Source: QNBT01 sp964563335
GTDB lineage: Bacteria > Planctomycetota > Phycisphaerae > Sedimentisphaerales > Anaerohalosphaeraceae
Assembly (NCBI GenBank): GCA_964563335.1
Contig: CAZLWL010000087.1
Span: 1-10,283, forward strand
Length of the DNA: 10,283 nucleotides
Direction: 5' to 3'
The notes under the pieces: model-generated
Told to the model about the DNA's origin: nothing
The model's input: only the letters and a program-made list of their open reading frames with translations
Database searches by the model: none
Made by a program: the position numbers and the translations under genes
Part shown: piece after piece, positions 1 through 7,500 of the stretch
Position numbering within the stretch: position 1 is the first letter of the stretch
Layout: the number at the start of each line of letters is the position of its first letter

Positions 1-285
1 CACGGCATTAATATGTCAAAAGGATATTTGGAGCAGAAGAAGGCGGTGGCGTGCGGCTACTGGCCGCTTTTGCGGTTTGACCCAAGACTGGCCGATAGCG
101 GAAAGAACCCACTGCAACTGGATTCGAAGGCGCCGACGGGAGATTTCGAGGAGTATGCATACGGCCAGAACCGATATCGCAGATTAAAGCAATCTAAGCC
201 GGAGGTCGCCGCGGCACTGATGAAGCAGGCCAAGGAAGATGTCGCGTCGAGGTATTCGCTGTATGAGAAACTTTCGCAACTGTAA
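1..285 (+). CDS. nifJ: Pyruvate:ferredoxin (flavodoxin) oxidoreductase, C-terminal end (partial)
   Basis: The reading frame is open from base 1 and ends at TAA 283-285, so only about the last 94 residues are present and the start lies outside the window. The segment HGINMSKG..., then CGYWPLLRFDPRL, then GKNPLQLDSKAPTG follows the C-terminal pattern known from NifJ-type enzymes (a small-residue GYWPL-R-P-L stretch, GKNP-LDSK-P, then a helical tail ending near a Tyr/Lys/Leu cluster). The family oxidises pyruvate to acetyl-CoA and CO2 in the cytoplasm, passing electrons to ferredoxin or flavodoxin through thiamine diphosphate and Fe-S clusters. Those cofactor motifs are upstream and cannot be seen here. 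A related 2-oxoacid oxidoreductase is possible. The gene is separated by about 620 bases from the polysaccharide operon and seems functionally unrelated to it. Confidence 0.85.
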   Translation, partial: HGINMSKGYLEQKKAVACGYWPLLRFDPRLADSGKNPLQLDSKAPTGDFEEYAYGQNRYRRLKQSKPEVAAALMKQAKEDVASRYSLYEKLSQL

Positions 286-308
286 AAATTGGAACTGATA
301 AGAATGTT

Positions 309-349
309 GCAGTTTCGCACTGCCAAGTCCCGATGAAATCGGGATGGCA
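309..349. repeat. Hairpin of the TCCCGA/TCGGGA type downstream of nifJ
   Basis: Arms TGCCA (321-325) and TGGCA (345-349) enclose TCCCGAT (328-334), loop GAA (335-337) and ATCGGGA (338-344). This makes about 12 pairs interrupted by the two-base bulge AG (326-327). A smaller overlapping hairpin, GCAGT-TTCGC-ACTGC (309-323), competes for the left arm. The position 24 bases after the stop codon would suit a transcript-end stem. No T-run follows, so it is not a standard intrinsic terminator. Its core resembles the two other TCCCGA palindromes at 819-838 and 6795-6810. Confidence 0.55.
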
Positions 350-378
350 CCCTAATGTTAAAGGTGTCGGGGGTGCAA

Positions 379-456
379 ATGAAAAGTCCTGCAGACTCGT
401 CGGCAGAAGTATCGTGGCCGATTGCGTGGTTACTTTTTATGCTGCTGACGGGGTAG
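379..456 (+). CDS. Possible 25-residue hydrophobic peptide (very tentative)
   Basis: ATG at 379 opens a 25-codon frame ending at TAG 454-456. The first 12 residues are polar (MKSPADSSAEVS) and the rest is a hydrophobic run (WPIAWLLFMLLTG) long enough to reach partly across a membrane. A G-rich stretch (GGGGGTG, 369-375) lies a few bases upstream and could act as a weak ribosome site. The polar-then-hydrophobic pattern is typical of bacterial small membrane peptides, but an open frame this short arises easily by chance. I recognise no family. It is listed because nothing else explains this part of the gap. Confidence 0.12.
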   Translation: MKSPADSSAEVSWPIAWLLFMLLTG

Positions 457-475
457 CTGGATGGTTGCATTTGGA

Positions 476-506
476 TTGAACATTTCGCGAGATAACGCAG
501 TATAAA
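476..506 (+). promoter_or_regulatory. Weak sigma70-like promoter candidate
   Basis: TTGAAC (476-481) and TATAAA (501-506) resemble the -35 and -10 boxes, with a 19-base spacer that is longer than the usual 17. A transcript starting near 513 would carry an untranslated leader of about 390 bases including the stem-loop cluster at 750-838. Promoter boxes are short and the organism's consensus is unknown, so this is only a candidate. Confidence 0.15.
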
Positions 507-749
507 AGGCAATTCGAGTGTTTTTTCCAAACCACAGGGGGAGGGTGAAGTGTCGGCTGAGGTGATTTCAACGTAAGTTTTTTTGTTTCAGTCAGTTACA
601 TTCCGGCGGCCACGCCATCAAGGACGAGGTTTCATTGTTGTGCGAGATAATTATCTTTGAGATTATCGGACCTGAAGGGCTATGGCCAAGGGTGAAACGA
701 ATAATCGCAATTTTCTGTGAGCATTGAACTTATGGCGGAAAAGAGGTTA

Positions 750-838
750 AGAAACGGCATGGTTAAACCGATGATTTCTATGAGGCAAAGTGCCGTTTCT
801 GTGCGCCCGTAGGGCGCTTATCCCGACTGGTCGGGATA
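750..838 (+). promoter_or_regulatory. Cluster of three stem-loops in the operon leader
   Basis: Three consecutive inverted repeats sit 67 bases before the first possible start of the export lipoprotein gene. The first has perfect 10-base arms AGAAACGGCA (750-759) and TGCCGTTTCT (791-800) around a 31-base loop. The second is GCGCCC-GTA-GGGCGC (803-817). The third is TATCCCGA (819-826), loop CTGG (827-830), TCGGGATA (831-838). They are almost contiguous, leaving two bases and one base between them. Such an array in a leader could be a structured RNA, an attenuator or a pause site, but no T-run follows the last stem. A palindromic repeat unit that has landed in the gap is an equally good explanation. 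I could not match it to a known riboswitch. Confidence 0.4.
819..838. repeat. TCCCGAC-TG-GTCGGGA palindrome (intergenic copy)
   Basis: The core TCCCGAC-TG-GTCGGGA at 821-836, extended by TA/TA to 819-838, differs from the copy inside the TPR gene (6795-6810) only in its two central bases. A third relative with a slightly changed core lies at 328-344. Recurrence of the same arms 6 kb apart points to a dispersed palindromic repeat family rather than a gene-specific signal. Confidence 0.5.
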
Positions 839-904
839 GTAGCGATTTACGGTTTAAGCCCAAGAGGAATAGTGGCGCGGGCGAAGTTACAGGCGATACG
901 ATAA

Positions 905-2602
905 GTGAAGTATAGAGTACTGAGATGTGGGTTTAGAAGAATGATGGGACCCAAGGCCGTAGTTTGCGGTCCGGCATTGACACTATTGTTTTTGTGCATA
1001 TGTTGTATAGGTTGTTCGAGGGACTACCTCGACCCGACGCAGCTTGGCCGTTTTCGCCCAGTGCCCGTGGTCAATGTAATACTGGATTCATTGGGGGTGG
1101 TTGATGAGCCGGAAGAAAGGTATGCCGGTGCCCAAGACCCTCGGCCGGAAGATGTGATACCGTACGAACAAGATTACGTAATTGGAAACGGAGATGTCGT
1201 TCGTATAAACATATATGAACTATTCTCGGAAGGGCGGCCATTCGTAAATGACTTTATGGTAACCGAGACGGGTCGTATATCGATACCTGAGGTCGGTCAG
1301 GTTCGCGCGGCAGGTCTTACCGAGGTTAGGTTGGAGGAGGAAATCAGGAATATACTTTCGCCGAGTGTGCTGAAAGACCCATCGGTTTCGGTAATGCTGA
1401 GGAGTTCGCAAAGCAATGTATATTCCATCTCCGGGGCAGGAGTGGGGCGTCCCGGGCGAGTTAGCATTCCGCGACGGAATTTTCGGCTGTTGGATGCTAT
1501 TGCGCAGGCCGGCGGCGTTGGACAGTTCAATATAAGCTATATCTATGTGTCCAGGGAGATTACCGGCGAAGAGGCAATCATTGAACAGGCGGGCGAGTTG
1601 GAGCAGTTGGTGCCCGAACAACCGGCCGAAGAAGCTGAGCGAGAGGATGCGGAGCCGAAGCCGGTTGAGCCTGACAGAGGCGATGAAGGATTGAGTCCGG
1701 AAGAAGAGATGCTCGAGATAATTGCTCCGTATGCAAAGGGTGTTGCGGACGATGGTGGAATAATCATAGCGTTGTCGGAAATGATAACGGACGAGGAGCT
1801 TGAAGCGCTTGCTACTCCTGAGGGGCTGGAACCCGAGACGAAATCGGATGTTGATGATGAGGCCAAGCCGGTCGAAGAAGTCGAGGATTCGGTGGGTCGG
1901 CGAGGAGGGGCCGAAAGGATAGAATGGGTATTCGAGGACGGCAGGTGGCTGCCTATTCGAGTGGGGCCGGCACCGGAGGTTGAGCGGCGAGAAGCGCGCA
2001 GGGTTGAAGAGTTCAGGGGACCGTTACCGCTTGATAAGGAGACCGCTGAGCGATTTGGCTTAGAGCAAATCGGTGCAGCCGGCGCACAAGTGCGGATAAT
2101 CAAGATTCCGGTTGACAAATTGTTGGGTGGGGACCCGCGGTATAACATAATGATTCGGCCTGGTGATGCGATTACAGTTCCGGTTGACCTTATCGGTGAG
2201 TTCTGGGTGACGGGTAATGCGCTAAGGTCGGGACCTGTCAATCTGACAGGTCGTCCTATGACGCTGAAGATGGCAATAGCCACGGCAGGAGGGCTAAATG
2301 CGCTGGCCTGGCCGAAGAATGTGGAGGTGACCAGGAGAGTCGGCCAGAACAAAGAGGTGACGGTGATGGTTAATTTGGACAAGATAGCGAAAGGTTTACA
2401 GCCCGATTTCTTTATCAAACCATACGACTTGATCAATGTTGGTACTCACGGAATCAGCAGATATGCCGCTGTGCTTCGCAATGCGTTCGGCGCATATTAC
2501 GGGTTTTCGTTTAGCTACGGGCGGAATTTTGCGCCGATTGATTTTTGGGGGAGACAGAATACCTTGGGCGGTGCATTGGATGACTTTCGGGACATATTTT
2601 AG
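905..2602 (+). CDS. Polysaccharide export lipoprotein, Wza/SLBB family, with acidic insert
   Basis: Likely outer-membrane exit protein for a surface polysaccharide. Numbered from GTG 905, residues 17-36 form a hydrophobic signal ending in CCIGC; Cys37 is the probable lipidation site. A Poly_export domain follows at about 88-167 (YVIGNGDVVRINIYE, then TETGRISIPEVGQVRAAG). The first SLBB domain starts near 170 with FRLLDAIAQAGGV but is interrupted by about 175 residues rich in Glu, Asp and Pro (roughly 218-395). It resumes with VRIIKIPVDKLLGGDPRYNIMIRPGDAITVP. A second SLBB domain lies at about 430-515 (WVTGNALRSGPVNLTG, MAIATAGGL). At 565 residues it is clearly longer than Wza (about 380) because of the insert. 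The GTG directly follows an in-frame TAA and lacks a ribosome site, so ATG 941 or 944, giving a 24-25 residue signal peptide, may be the true start. The gene heads the operon, with the exosortase start four bases after its stop. Confidence 0.9.
   Translation: MKYRVLRCGFRRMMGPKAVVCGPALTLLFLCICCIGCSRDYLDPTQLGRFRPVPVVNVILDSLGVVDEPEERYAGAQDPRPEDVIPYEQDYVIGNGDVVRINIYELFSEGRPFVNDFMVTETGRISIPEVGQVRAAGLTEVRLEEEIRNILSPSVLKDPSVSVMLRSSQSNVYSISGAGVGRPGRVSIPRRNFRLLDAIAQAGGVGQFNISYIYVSREITGEEAIIEQAGELEQLVPEQPAEEAEREDAEPKPVEPDRGDEGLSPEEEMLEIIAPYAKGVADDGGIIIALSEMITDEELEALATPEGLEPETKSDVDDEAKPVEEVEDSVGRRGGAERIEWVFEDGRWLPIRVGPAPEVERREARRVEEFRGPLPLDKETAERFGLEQIGAAGAQVRIIKIPVDKLLGGDPRYNIMIRPGDAITVPVDLIGEFWVTGNALRSGPVNLTGRPMTLKMAIATAGGLNALAWPKNVEVTRRVGQNKEVTVMVNLDKIAKGLQPDFFIKPYDLINVGTHGISRYAAVLRNAFGAYYGFSFSYGRNFAPIDFWGRQNTLGGALDDFRDIF
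2232..2252. repeat. Perfect 9-base inverted repeat inside the export gene
   Basis: GACCTGTCA (2232-2240), loop ATC (2241-2243) and TGACAGGTC (2244-2252) pair perfectly. The DNA encodes GPVNLTGR in the second SLBB domain, a stretch that fits the family pattern, so the palindrome is tolerated by the protein. It could fold in mRNA or be a trace of a palindromic repeat. Chance and codon constraint also remain possible. Confidence 0.4.
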
Positions 2603-2606
2603 CATC

Positions 2607-3569
2607 ATGAGAGCGAATAACGATTATGTTTTAGTATCTGATGTTTCCTGTAAGCAGGCCGAGTTGGGGTGGGGTTCGCTTGGGTTCAGCCTCTATGTTA
2701 AGGTGCTGGTAATCGGCGGATTGCTGTGGTATCTGTTTCGTGAGGAGATGGACGGTATTGTTCACAGGTGGGTGAGCGACCCGAGTTGGTCCCACGGTTT
2801 CCTGATACCGCTTTTCAGCTTGTATTTTCTGAATCAGCACAAGAAAGAGATACTTCGACTGGAGACCAGGCCGAATTACATCGGGCTGGTTTGCATGATT
2901 TTCTGTATTATTTTCTATCCTCTGAATATTGTTCAATTCAAGGTCGCCTATGCCGGGCCGCTGACGGTAGTGGCGATGCTCGGTACGATAGTATTGTTTT
3001 TGGGCGGCTGGCGTTTGGTGAAATATGCGTGGCTTCCGGTTCTCTACCTGATATTTGCGATTCCGCTGCCGGGGAGGTTATACCGTTCAATAACAATTCC
3101 CATGCGGCAGTTTGCGGCGCAGATTGCCGCTATACTGCTTAACCTGGTGCCCGATCTGGAGGCGACGGTGAATGGTGTTGTTATAGATGTGGTGTACAAA
3201 GGAGTTCGGATGGAACCGGGGCTGGATGTTGCGGAGGCGTGCAGCGGAATGCGTCTTTTGATGGCGTTTTTGGCGCTGGGTGTTGCGATGGCGTATCTGC
3301 ACGACAGACCGGTATGGCAGCGAATCGTGCTGCTGGCCAGTACGATACCAATTGCTGTATTGTGCAATGTCGTTCGTGTTACAGTGACCGGGTTTATTTA
3401 TATACTGTGGGACCCGGGATACGCACAGGGGATTTACCATGACATGTTAGGCATGGCAATGCTGCCGCTGGCATTCGGGTTTTATGGTTTTCTGGCATGG
3501 TTTATGTCAAATTTATTCGAGGCCGAAGGTGCGCTAAAGCAGGATGTAATAGTGCGACGGCGAGATTGA
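2607..3569 (+). CDS. Exosortase (membrane transpeptidase family)
   Basis: Integral membrane protein of 320 residues with about eight hydrophobic segments, starting with LYVKVLVIGGLLWYLF. The family's catalytic residues are visible: Cys212 in AEACSGMR, Arg257 in CNVVRVTVTG and His278 in IYHDMLGM. Other family marks are WSHGFLIPLFSLYFL near the N-terminus and LPVLYLIFAIPLPGRLY in the middle. By established knowledge exosortases recognise C-terminal PEP-CTERM-like signals and process or attach the proteins at the cell surface, usually in exopolysaccharide producers. ATG 2607 was chosen because it lies four bases after the preceding stop and suits translational coupling; ATG 2580 would add nine residues. 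Opening the frame further up, to 2436, would only add read-through of the upstream gene. The subtype was not assigned, and no substrate is in view. Confidence 0.92.
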   Translation: MRANNDYVLVSDVSCKQAELGWGSLGFSLYVKVLVIGGLLWYLFREEMDGIVHRWVSDPSWSHGFLIPLFSLYFLNQHKKEILRLETRPNYIGLVCMIFCIIFYPLNIVQFKVAYAGPLTVVAMLGTIVLFLGGWRLVKYAWLPVLYLIFAIPLPGRLYRSITIPMRQFAAQIAAILLNLVPDLEATVNGVVIDVVYKGVRMEPGLDVAEACSGMRLLMAFLALGVAMAYLHDRPVWQRIVLLASTIPIAVLCNVVRVTVTGFIYILWDPGYAQGIYHDMLGMAMLPLAFGFYGFLAWFMSNLFEAEGALKQDVIVRRRD

Positions 3570-3574
3570 ATTAG

Positions 3575-3648
3575 AGTTGAAAAGCGATCTGTAGAAAAGA
3601 TGTCAGAATGACATATATAAAGTTTTCTACAGAGCAGTTGAAAAGCGA
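3575..3648. repeat. Nested palindrome flanked by 13-base direct repeats
   Basis: The sequence AGTTGAAAAGCGA occurs at 3575-3587 and again at 3636-3648. Between them lies a perfect 10-base inverted repeat, CTGTAGAAAA (3589-3598) and TTTTCTACAG (3623-3632). It encloses a second hairpin, ATGTCA-GAA-TGACAT (3600-3614). The whole structure fills most of the 100-base gap between the exosortase and epsI genes. It ends 13 bases before the ribosome site GAGGA (3662-3666) of epsI. It may be an mRNA stem setting relative expression, or a small palindromic insertion with a duplicated flank. Confidence 0.6.
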
Positions 3649-3669
3649 AAATGGGATATTTGAGGAATT

Positions 3670-4491
3670 ATGAAAAGTATCATTAAGCCATATACTCAAC
3701 CTGCTTTTCTCATATGTGTGGCGGTTCTTGCAATTGCCGGAACGAGCAAAGAGATTGTTGTCGAGTGGTCCGGGGCGCATCTTAAGAAGCTGGCGTTGCC
3801 ATTGAAGAAGCCGTTGGCAATGCTGGATGCCGGCGCACTGGCACCTTATGAGGTGATAAACAAACATAAGATAGCCAACAAGGATGTTCTGGAACAGTTG
3901 GGCACGGACGAGTATATCCAATGGGAATTGGTAGATACCGAAGCGGATGAATTAAGTCCCGTGCGGTATTGTTCGTTGTTTATTACATATTATACGGGCA
4001 ATCTTGATCAGGTGCCCCACGTTCCGGAGGAATGCTATGTGGGAGGGGGCAGCCAAAGAGTGGGTACAGAATCGGTATCGGTGGATGTTGAGGGCCTTGT
4101 TGAGATGCCGGCCATCAGTCCAGTGAGCGAACCGGCACGCGAGTCCGGCGCGGCCAAGAGAATTAAGGCAAGATACGTCGTTTTCATTGGGCAGGGTACT
4201 AATATATGGCAGGCGCAGTCAAAGTATGGGGTTCTGTATTTTTTTAAGACCAACGGTGCTTATGCCGGCAGCAGAACGGAGGCCCGGGCAATTATGGGCA
4301 GAAACCTTTTTGGGAAGTACTCGTATTTTTCGAAGGTTGAGTGGAAGTTTTACGGTGGTGGTCCGGGGGGCAAGATTTTCCCGGACAAAGCAGAAGCGAT
4401 TGGTGCGAGTGAGAAGCTTTTGTCTGTGGTTTTGCCCGTTATGGAAAGAGACCACTGGCCTGACTGGGCCAGAGCTAATATTGACAGCTAA
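3670..4491 (+). CDS. epsI: Exosortase-associated EpsI-family protein (DUF3485-like)
   Basis: 273 residues with one N-terminal hydrophobic segment (about 11-25, AFLICVAVLAIAG) and no lipobox, so probably anchored in the inner membrane with a periplasmic domain. The family mark is the stretch SLFITYYTGNLDQVPHVPEEC followed by YVGGG: the His-x-Pro-x-x-Cys pattern (His117, Cys122) in front of glycines is typical of EpsI proteins. Later marks are KARYVVFIGQG and the aromatic YSYFSKVEWKFY. A short Ser/Pro/Ala-rich linker (about 145-163) precedes the second half. EpsI proteins are encoded next to, or fused with, exosortases and accompany exopolysaccharide production; their biochemical role is not settled. 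The ATG follows a purine-rich GAGGA at a rather short distance (three bases). The placement directly after the exosortase supports the call. Confidence 0.85.
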   Translation: MKSIIKPYTQPAFLICVAVLAIAGTSKEIVVEWSGAHLKKLALPLKKPLAMLDAGALAPYEVINKHKIANKDVLEQLGTDEYIQWELVDTEADELSPVRYCSLFITYYTGNLDQVPHVPEECYVGGGSQRVGTESVSVDVEGLVEMPAISPVSEPARESGAAKRIKARYVVFIGQGTNIWQAQSKYGVLYFFKTNGAYAGSRTEARAIMGRNLFGKYSYFSKVEWKFYGGGPGGKIFPDKAEAIGASEKLLSVVLPVMERDHWPDWARANIDS

Positions 4492-4536
4492 GTTACCCGT
4501 CCGGAACGGCGGGTGGGTCCGTTGGGAAGTGGTAAC
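4492..4536 (+). other. Structured spacer before the TPR gene
   Basis: GTTACC (4492-4497) can pair with GGTAAC (4531-4536). Inside, AACGG (4505-4509) can pair with CCGTT (4519-4523), or alternatively ACCCG (4495-4499) with CGGGT (4510-4514). No T-run follows, so termination is unlikely. The stem ends 20 bases before the strong ribosome site AAGGAAGGA (4557-4565) of the TPR gene and might stabilise mRNA ends or modulate expression. Such pairings are common by chance. Confidence 0.25.
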
Positions 4537-4568
4537 AACCGACTAATTGGAGAATTAAGGAAGGAATT

Positions 4569-7500
4569 ATGGCGAAGAAGAGATTGAACAAGAGAGTCGC
4601 GCTTATGGGTTCGATAATACTGGCGGTTTTTCTATTGGGGGTGGTAGTGGTAGTTCTGCGCTTTAGCAAGAACCCGTTAAAATTCTTAGCCGATGCGGAG
4701 GTGGCTCTGACGCAATACGATTACGAGGGCACAGAGCGCAATTACAGGCAGGCTTACGGCAGCGCAAAAGACGATGACCTGAAGATAGAGATCCTTTTCA
4801 AGATTTCAGAATTGCATTTGATAGACGATAAGGTTCACGAGCATGAGCCTGATTGGCGTAAGGCGATTGGCTGCTGGAACACGGTAATCAATATTGATCC
4901 GAAAAACATAGAAGCACGAATGGCCTTGCTGAAGTATTTCTATGAAATAGGTGATAGCGGCAATACCGGAGCATGGCAAACGGTAGAGTCAACTGCATCT
5001 GAATTAGCCCAGGTAATAGATGAGAAACTGCTGAACCCTGACCCATACGTTTTGATGGCGAAAGCTCGCGCCAAGCTGGAAATGGCGGGACTTGGGCAGG
5101 CGAGCGATCGCGAAAAGGCCTTGAAGGAGGCAGTGGCAGAGCTGGAGCGACTCACGGAGATGACAACGGAGGATATAGACATTTACAAGTACCTTGCGAG
5201 AGCGGAGATAATCAAAGGGGAGATTGACAGTGCAAAAGGACTAATTGACGCAGCAGAGAAAGCTGATGAAAAGGCCATGGAGATTCTGAAAAGGGCTGTT
5301 GATATCGCACCAGAAAACGCCGAGGCGTATATAAATCTTCTGGATATGAAGCTCAGAACTGTGTGGAAGGAGGTGGGCGGCGACTGGAGGGAAAACGAGA
5401 ATGTGGTGGCGATGGCGAGCGATTTCGAAGCTCTGGTGGGAAAATTCAGTTCGAATACAAAGGCTTATGCATCGCTGGCAAGATTCTACCAACTGGACAT
5501 CATGGATATTGACAAAGCCGTGGAGGCCATTGGAAAAGCGGTGGAACTGGACAGTCAAGATATTGATAGTGCGATAATGATGGCAGAACTGTATTATCGA
5601 AAGTTCTCAATTTACGAGGACAAACAGTTCCTTACCAAGGCACTTGAGACGGTGAACAACGCGCTGAACTTGCCTGGTGCCCGAGATGTGCAGGGGCCCC
5701 GGCAGTTTCGACACAGGCAGAACAAATATATGCTGTACCGCCTACTTGCCGGCTGGTGTATCGAGCAGGCGTTTGAAGAAGGACGGGCGGGAGATGAGGA
5801 GCAAAGACTGGAATGGACGACAAAAGCCGAGCTGGCAATACATGAAATTGAGCAAATCATAGGTACCGGAGATAATGTGCATGTCGTGAAGTGGCACGGT
5901 ATGCTGGCGCTGGTCAAGGGGGACACGACGACAGCTATACGGCAGATGTTTAATGCGTACGAGCAGTTGAAGGCTGCCAACCGGCGGGACCTGATGCTTT
6001 CTTACATGCTGGCAAGAGTGTTTGAGAACAGGGCCGAGATAGGAGCCAGGAGTGAGTTACTTGAGAGTGCGCTTTTCAAGCGGCCCAGCATTGCCCTGCA
6101 AAAGCCGCAGGCGCTGTTGGATTATGCCCAAATCCTGCTGGTACTGCGTGCCCCGACAAAATCAGTGTCGATGGTGGATGCGTACGAAAAGGCGCGTCCG
6201 TCAAGCGATCGCAGTAAAAGCCTTCGGATACGCGGATATATTCATGCCGGTCAGTTCGACGATGCTGAAGAACAATTGGCACAGATGGACCCCGATGCGG
6301 CCGATACGATTGAGCTGAGGCTTTCTCTGGTACAACGTCGTATCGCTCGGATCGCTTCACAGAGAAGACAGAAACTGGGTTTGGTGGACGAGAAGAAACC
6401 GGCTGAAACGATGTTATACGAGCGAGCGGAGCTGGAGACGTATCGAAGCCAGTTGAAACAGTTACGTGAGCGGTTGGTGCAAAAAAAGCCCGATCGATTG
6501 GGTATAGTACTTGCCCTTTGTAATCGTTACGTCGCAGATGGCGAGATTGACCGGGCAAGAAGTTTGGTTGACGAATTCCTTACATATTCGCCCAACAACA
6601 TACAGGCTCAAGTTTATAAACGACGGCTTAATGAACCTGATCCGACGGCCATCTCGCCGGAAAGACTGAACCAGATAGAAGAGGAAGTTATTGCAGACAT
6701 TCCTGATGAACAGGAGCGGTTTACTGAGTTGGGACGATATTATAGGTCTCGCGGCATGATTGACGAAGCCATGTCGGTATATAAAAAGGCCTACTCCCGA
6801 CAAGTCGGGACTGGTGTGAAACTGGTCGTTGCGATACTGTTTGAGATGGCTTTGTCGGCCAAAGATATGGCTCTGGCCGAAGAATTGGTTCAACAGGCTC
6901 GAAACAAAAATCTTGACGAGTGTGAAGGTAACCTTTTCGCTGCAAGGCTTGCGATGGCCAAAGGAGATTCTCAAATTGCGCTCGACAGGTTGAACAACTG
7001 CCTGAAAATTCGACCTGTTTTTCCGAACGGTTATCTGTTGAGGAGCCAGGTTAACGGCAGCCTGGGTAATTATGACGGCGCTGTCAGCGATGCCAAGACG
7101 GCGCAAAGGTTTAATCCTTTGGATGAGGCAATTGCAAAGCAGGTGGCGGCGGTATTGTATAACCGGAACTTGCGGCTGCGCGGAAATGTAACTTCCGACC
7201 AAATTGCCAAGACCGAGCAGGCCCTGGTAAGGGCGATGGTTCTGAACCCGGACGACTGGAATCTTCGCAGTATATACGCTGAGTATATAAGTGAACGGGA
7301 ACCGGCACAAGCACTTGCTGTGAGGCAGGGCTTGCTGCGAAGGTTCCCAAATGTGGACAACTCTGTAATGTTGGGCAATATGGCGATGAGGATGGCCTTG
7401 AAAGAGACAGAGGACCAGCGAAGAGCAGGCCTGCTGGATATCGCCGGTTCAGCCTACGAGAAAGCTTATAAACTGGCCCCCGAGAACAAGGCTGTTCTTG

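Larger units (their letters stand above)
286..904. other. Long intergenic region without a convincing gene
   Basis: This is the largest non-coding stretch of the window. It separates the oxidoreductase gene from the polysaccharide operon and probably holds the operon's promoter. It contains a hairpin at 309-349, a possible 25-codon peptide at 379-456, a weak promoter-like pair at 476-506 and a dense stem-loop cluster at 750-838. Between about 510 and 745 I see only T-rich and purine-rich sequence and one short inverted repeat (GATAAT...ATTATC near 645-668). No open frame here has a recognisable protein. An antisense frame spanning 57-530 runs through the oxidoreductase end and is not credible. 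Confidence 0.6.

Noticed and set aside
321..349. Intrinsic terminator for nifJ
   Set aside because: The stem is good, but no T-run follows and the core belongs to the TCCCGA repeat type, so it is described as a repeat instead.
309..365. attC-like recombination site near the hairpin behind nifJ
   Set aside because: The flanking bases do not give the RYYYAAC and GTTRRRY boxes, and no cassette or integrase is visible.
750..860. Cyclic-di-GMP (GEMM) riboswitch
   Set aside because: Fragments such as GGCAAAG and GTAGCGATTTACGG recall parts of the motif, but the order, the stems and the conserved A-rich junctions do not line up by eye. An Infernal search would decide.
1543..2436. Long antisense open frame (297 codons) opposite the export lipoprotein gene
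   Set aside because: Its product is a monotonous Ser/Pro-rich sequence produced by reading Glu/Asp/Gly codons backwards. The sense strand has clear domains.
2436..2606. Upstream extension of the exosortase frame
   Set aside because: The added 57 residues overlap the end of the export gene, are hydrophilic and unlike any exosortase N-terminus. ATG 2607 fits operon spacing.
5104..6212. Two GCGATCGC octamers (5104-5111 and 6205-6212), resembling the cyanobacterial HIP1 repeat
   Set aside because: Two copies in the window are not enough to claim enrichment, and nothing else points to cyanobacteria.
6462..7310. Antisense open frame of 282 codons opposite the TPR gene
   Set aside because: No recognisable family. 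It is a by-product of codon use in the sense gene, which has intact repeats throughout.
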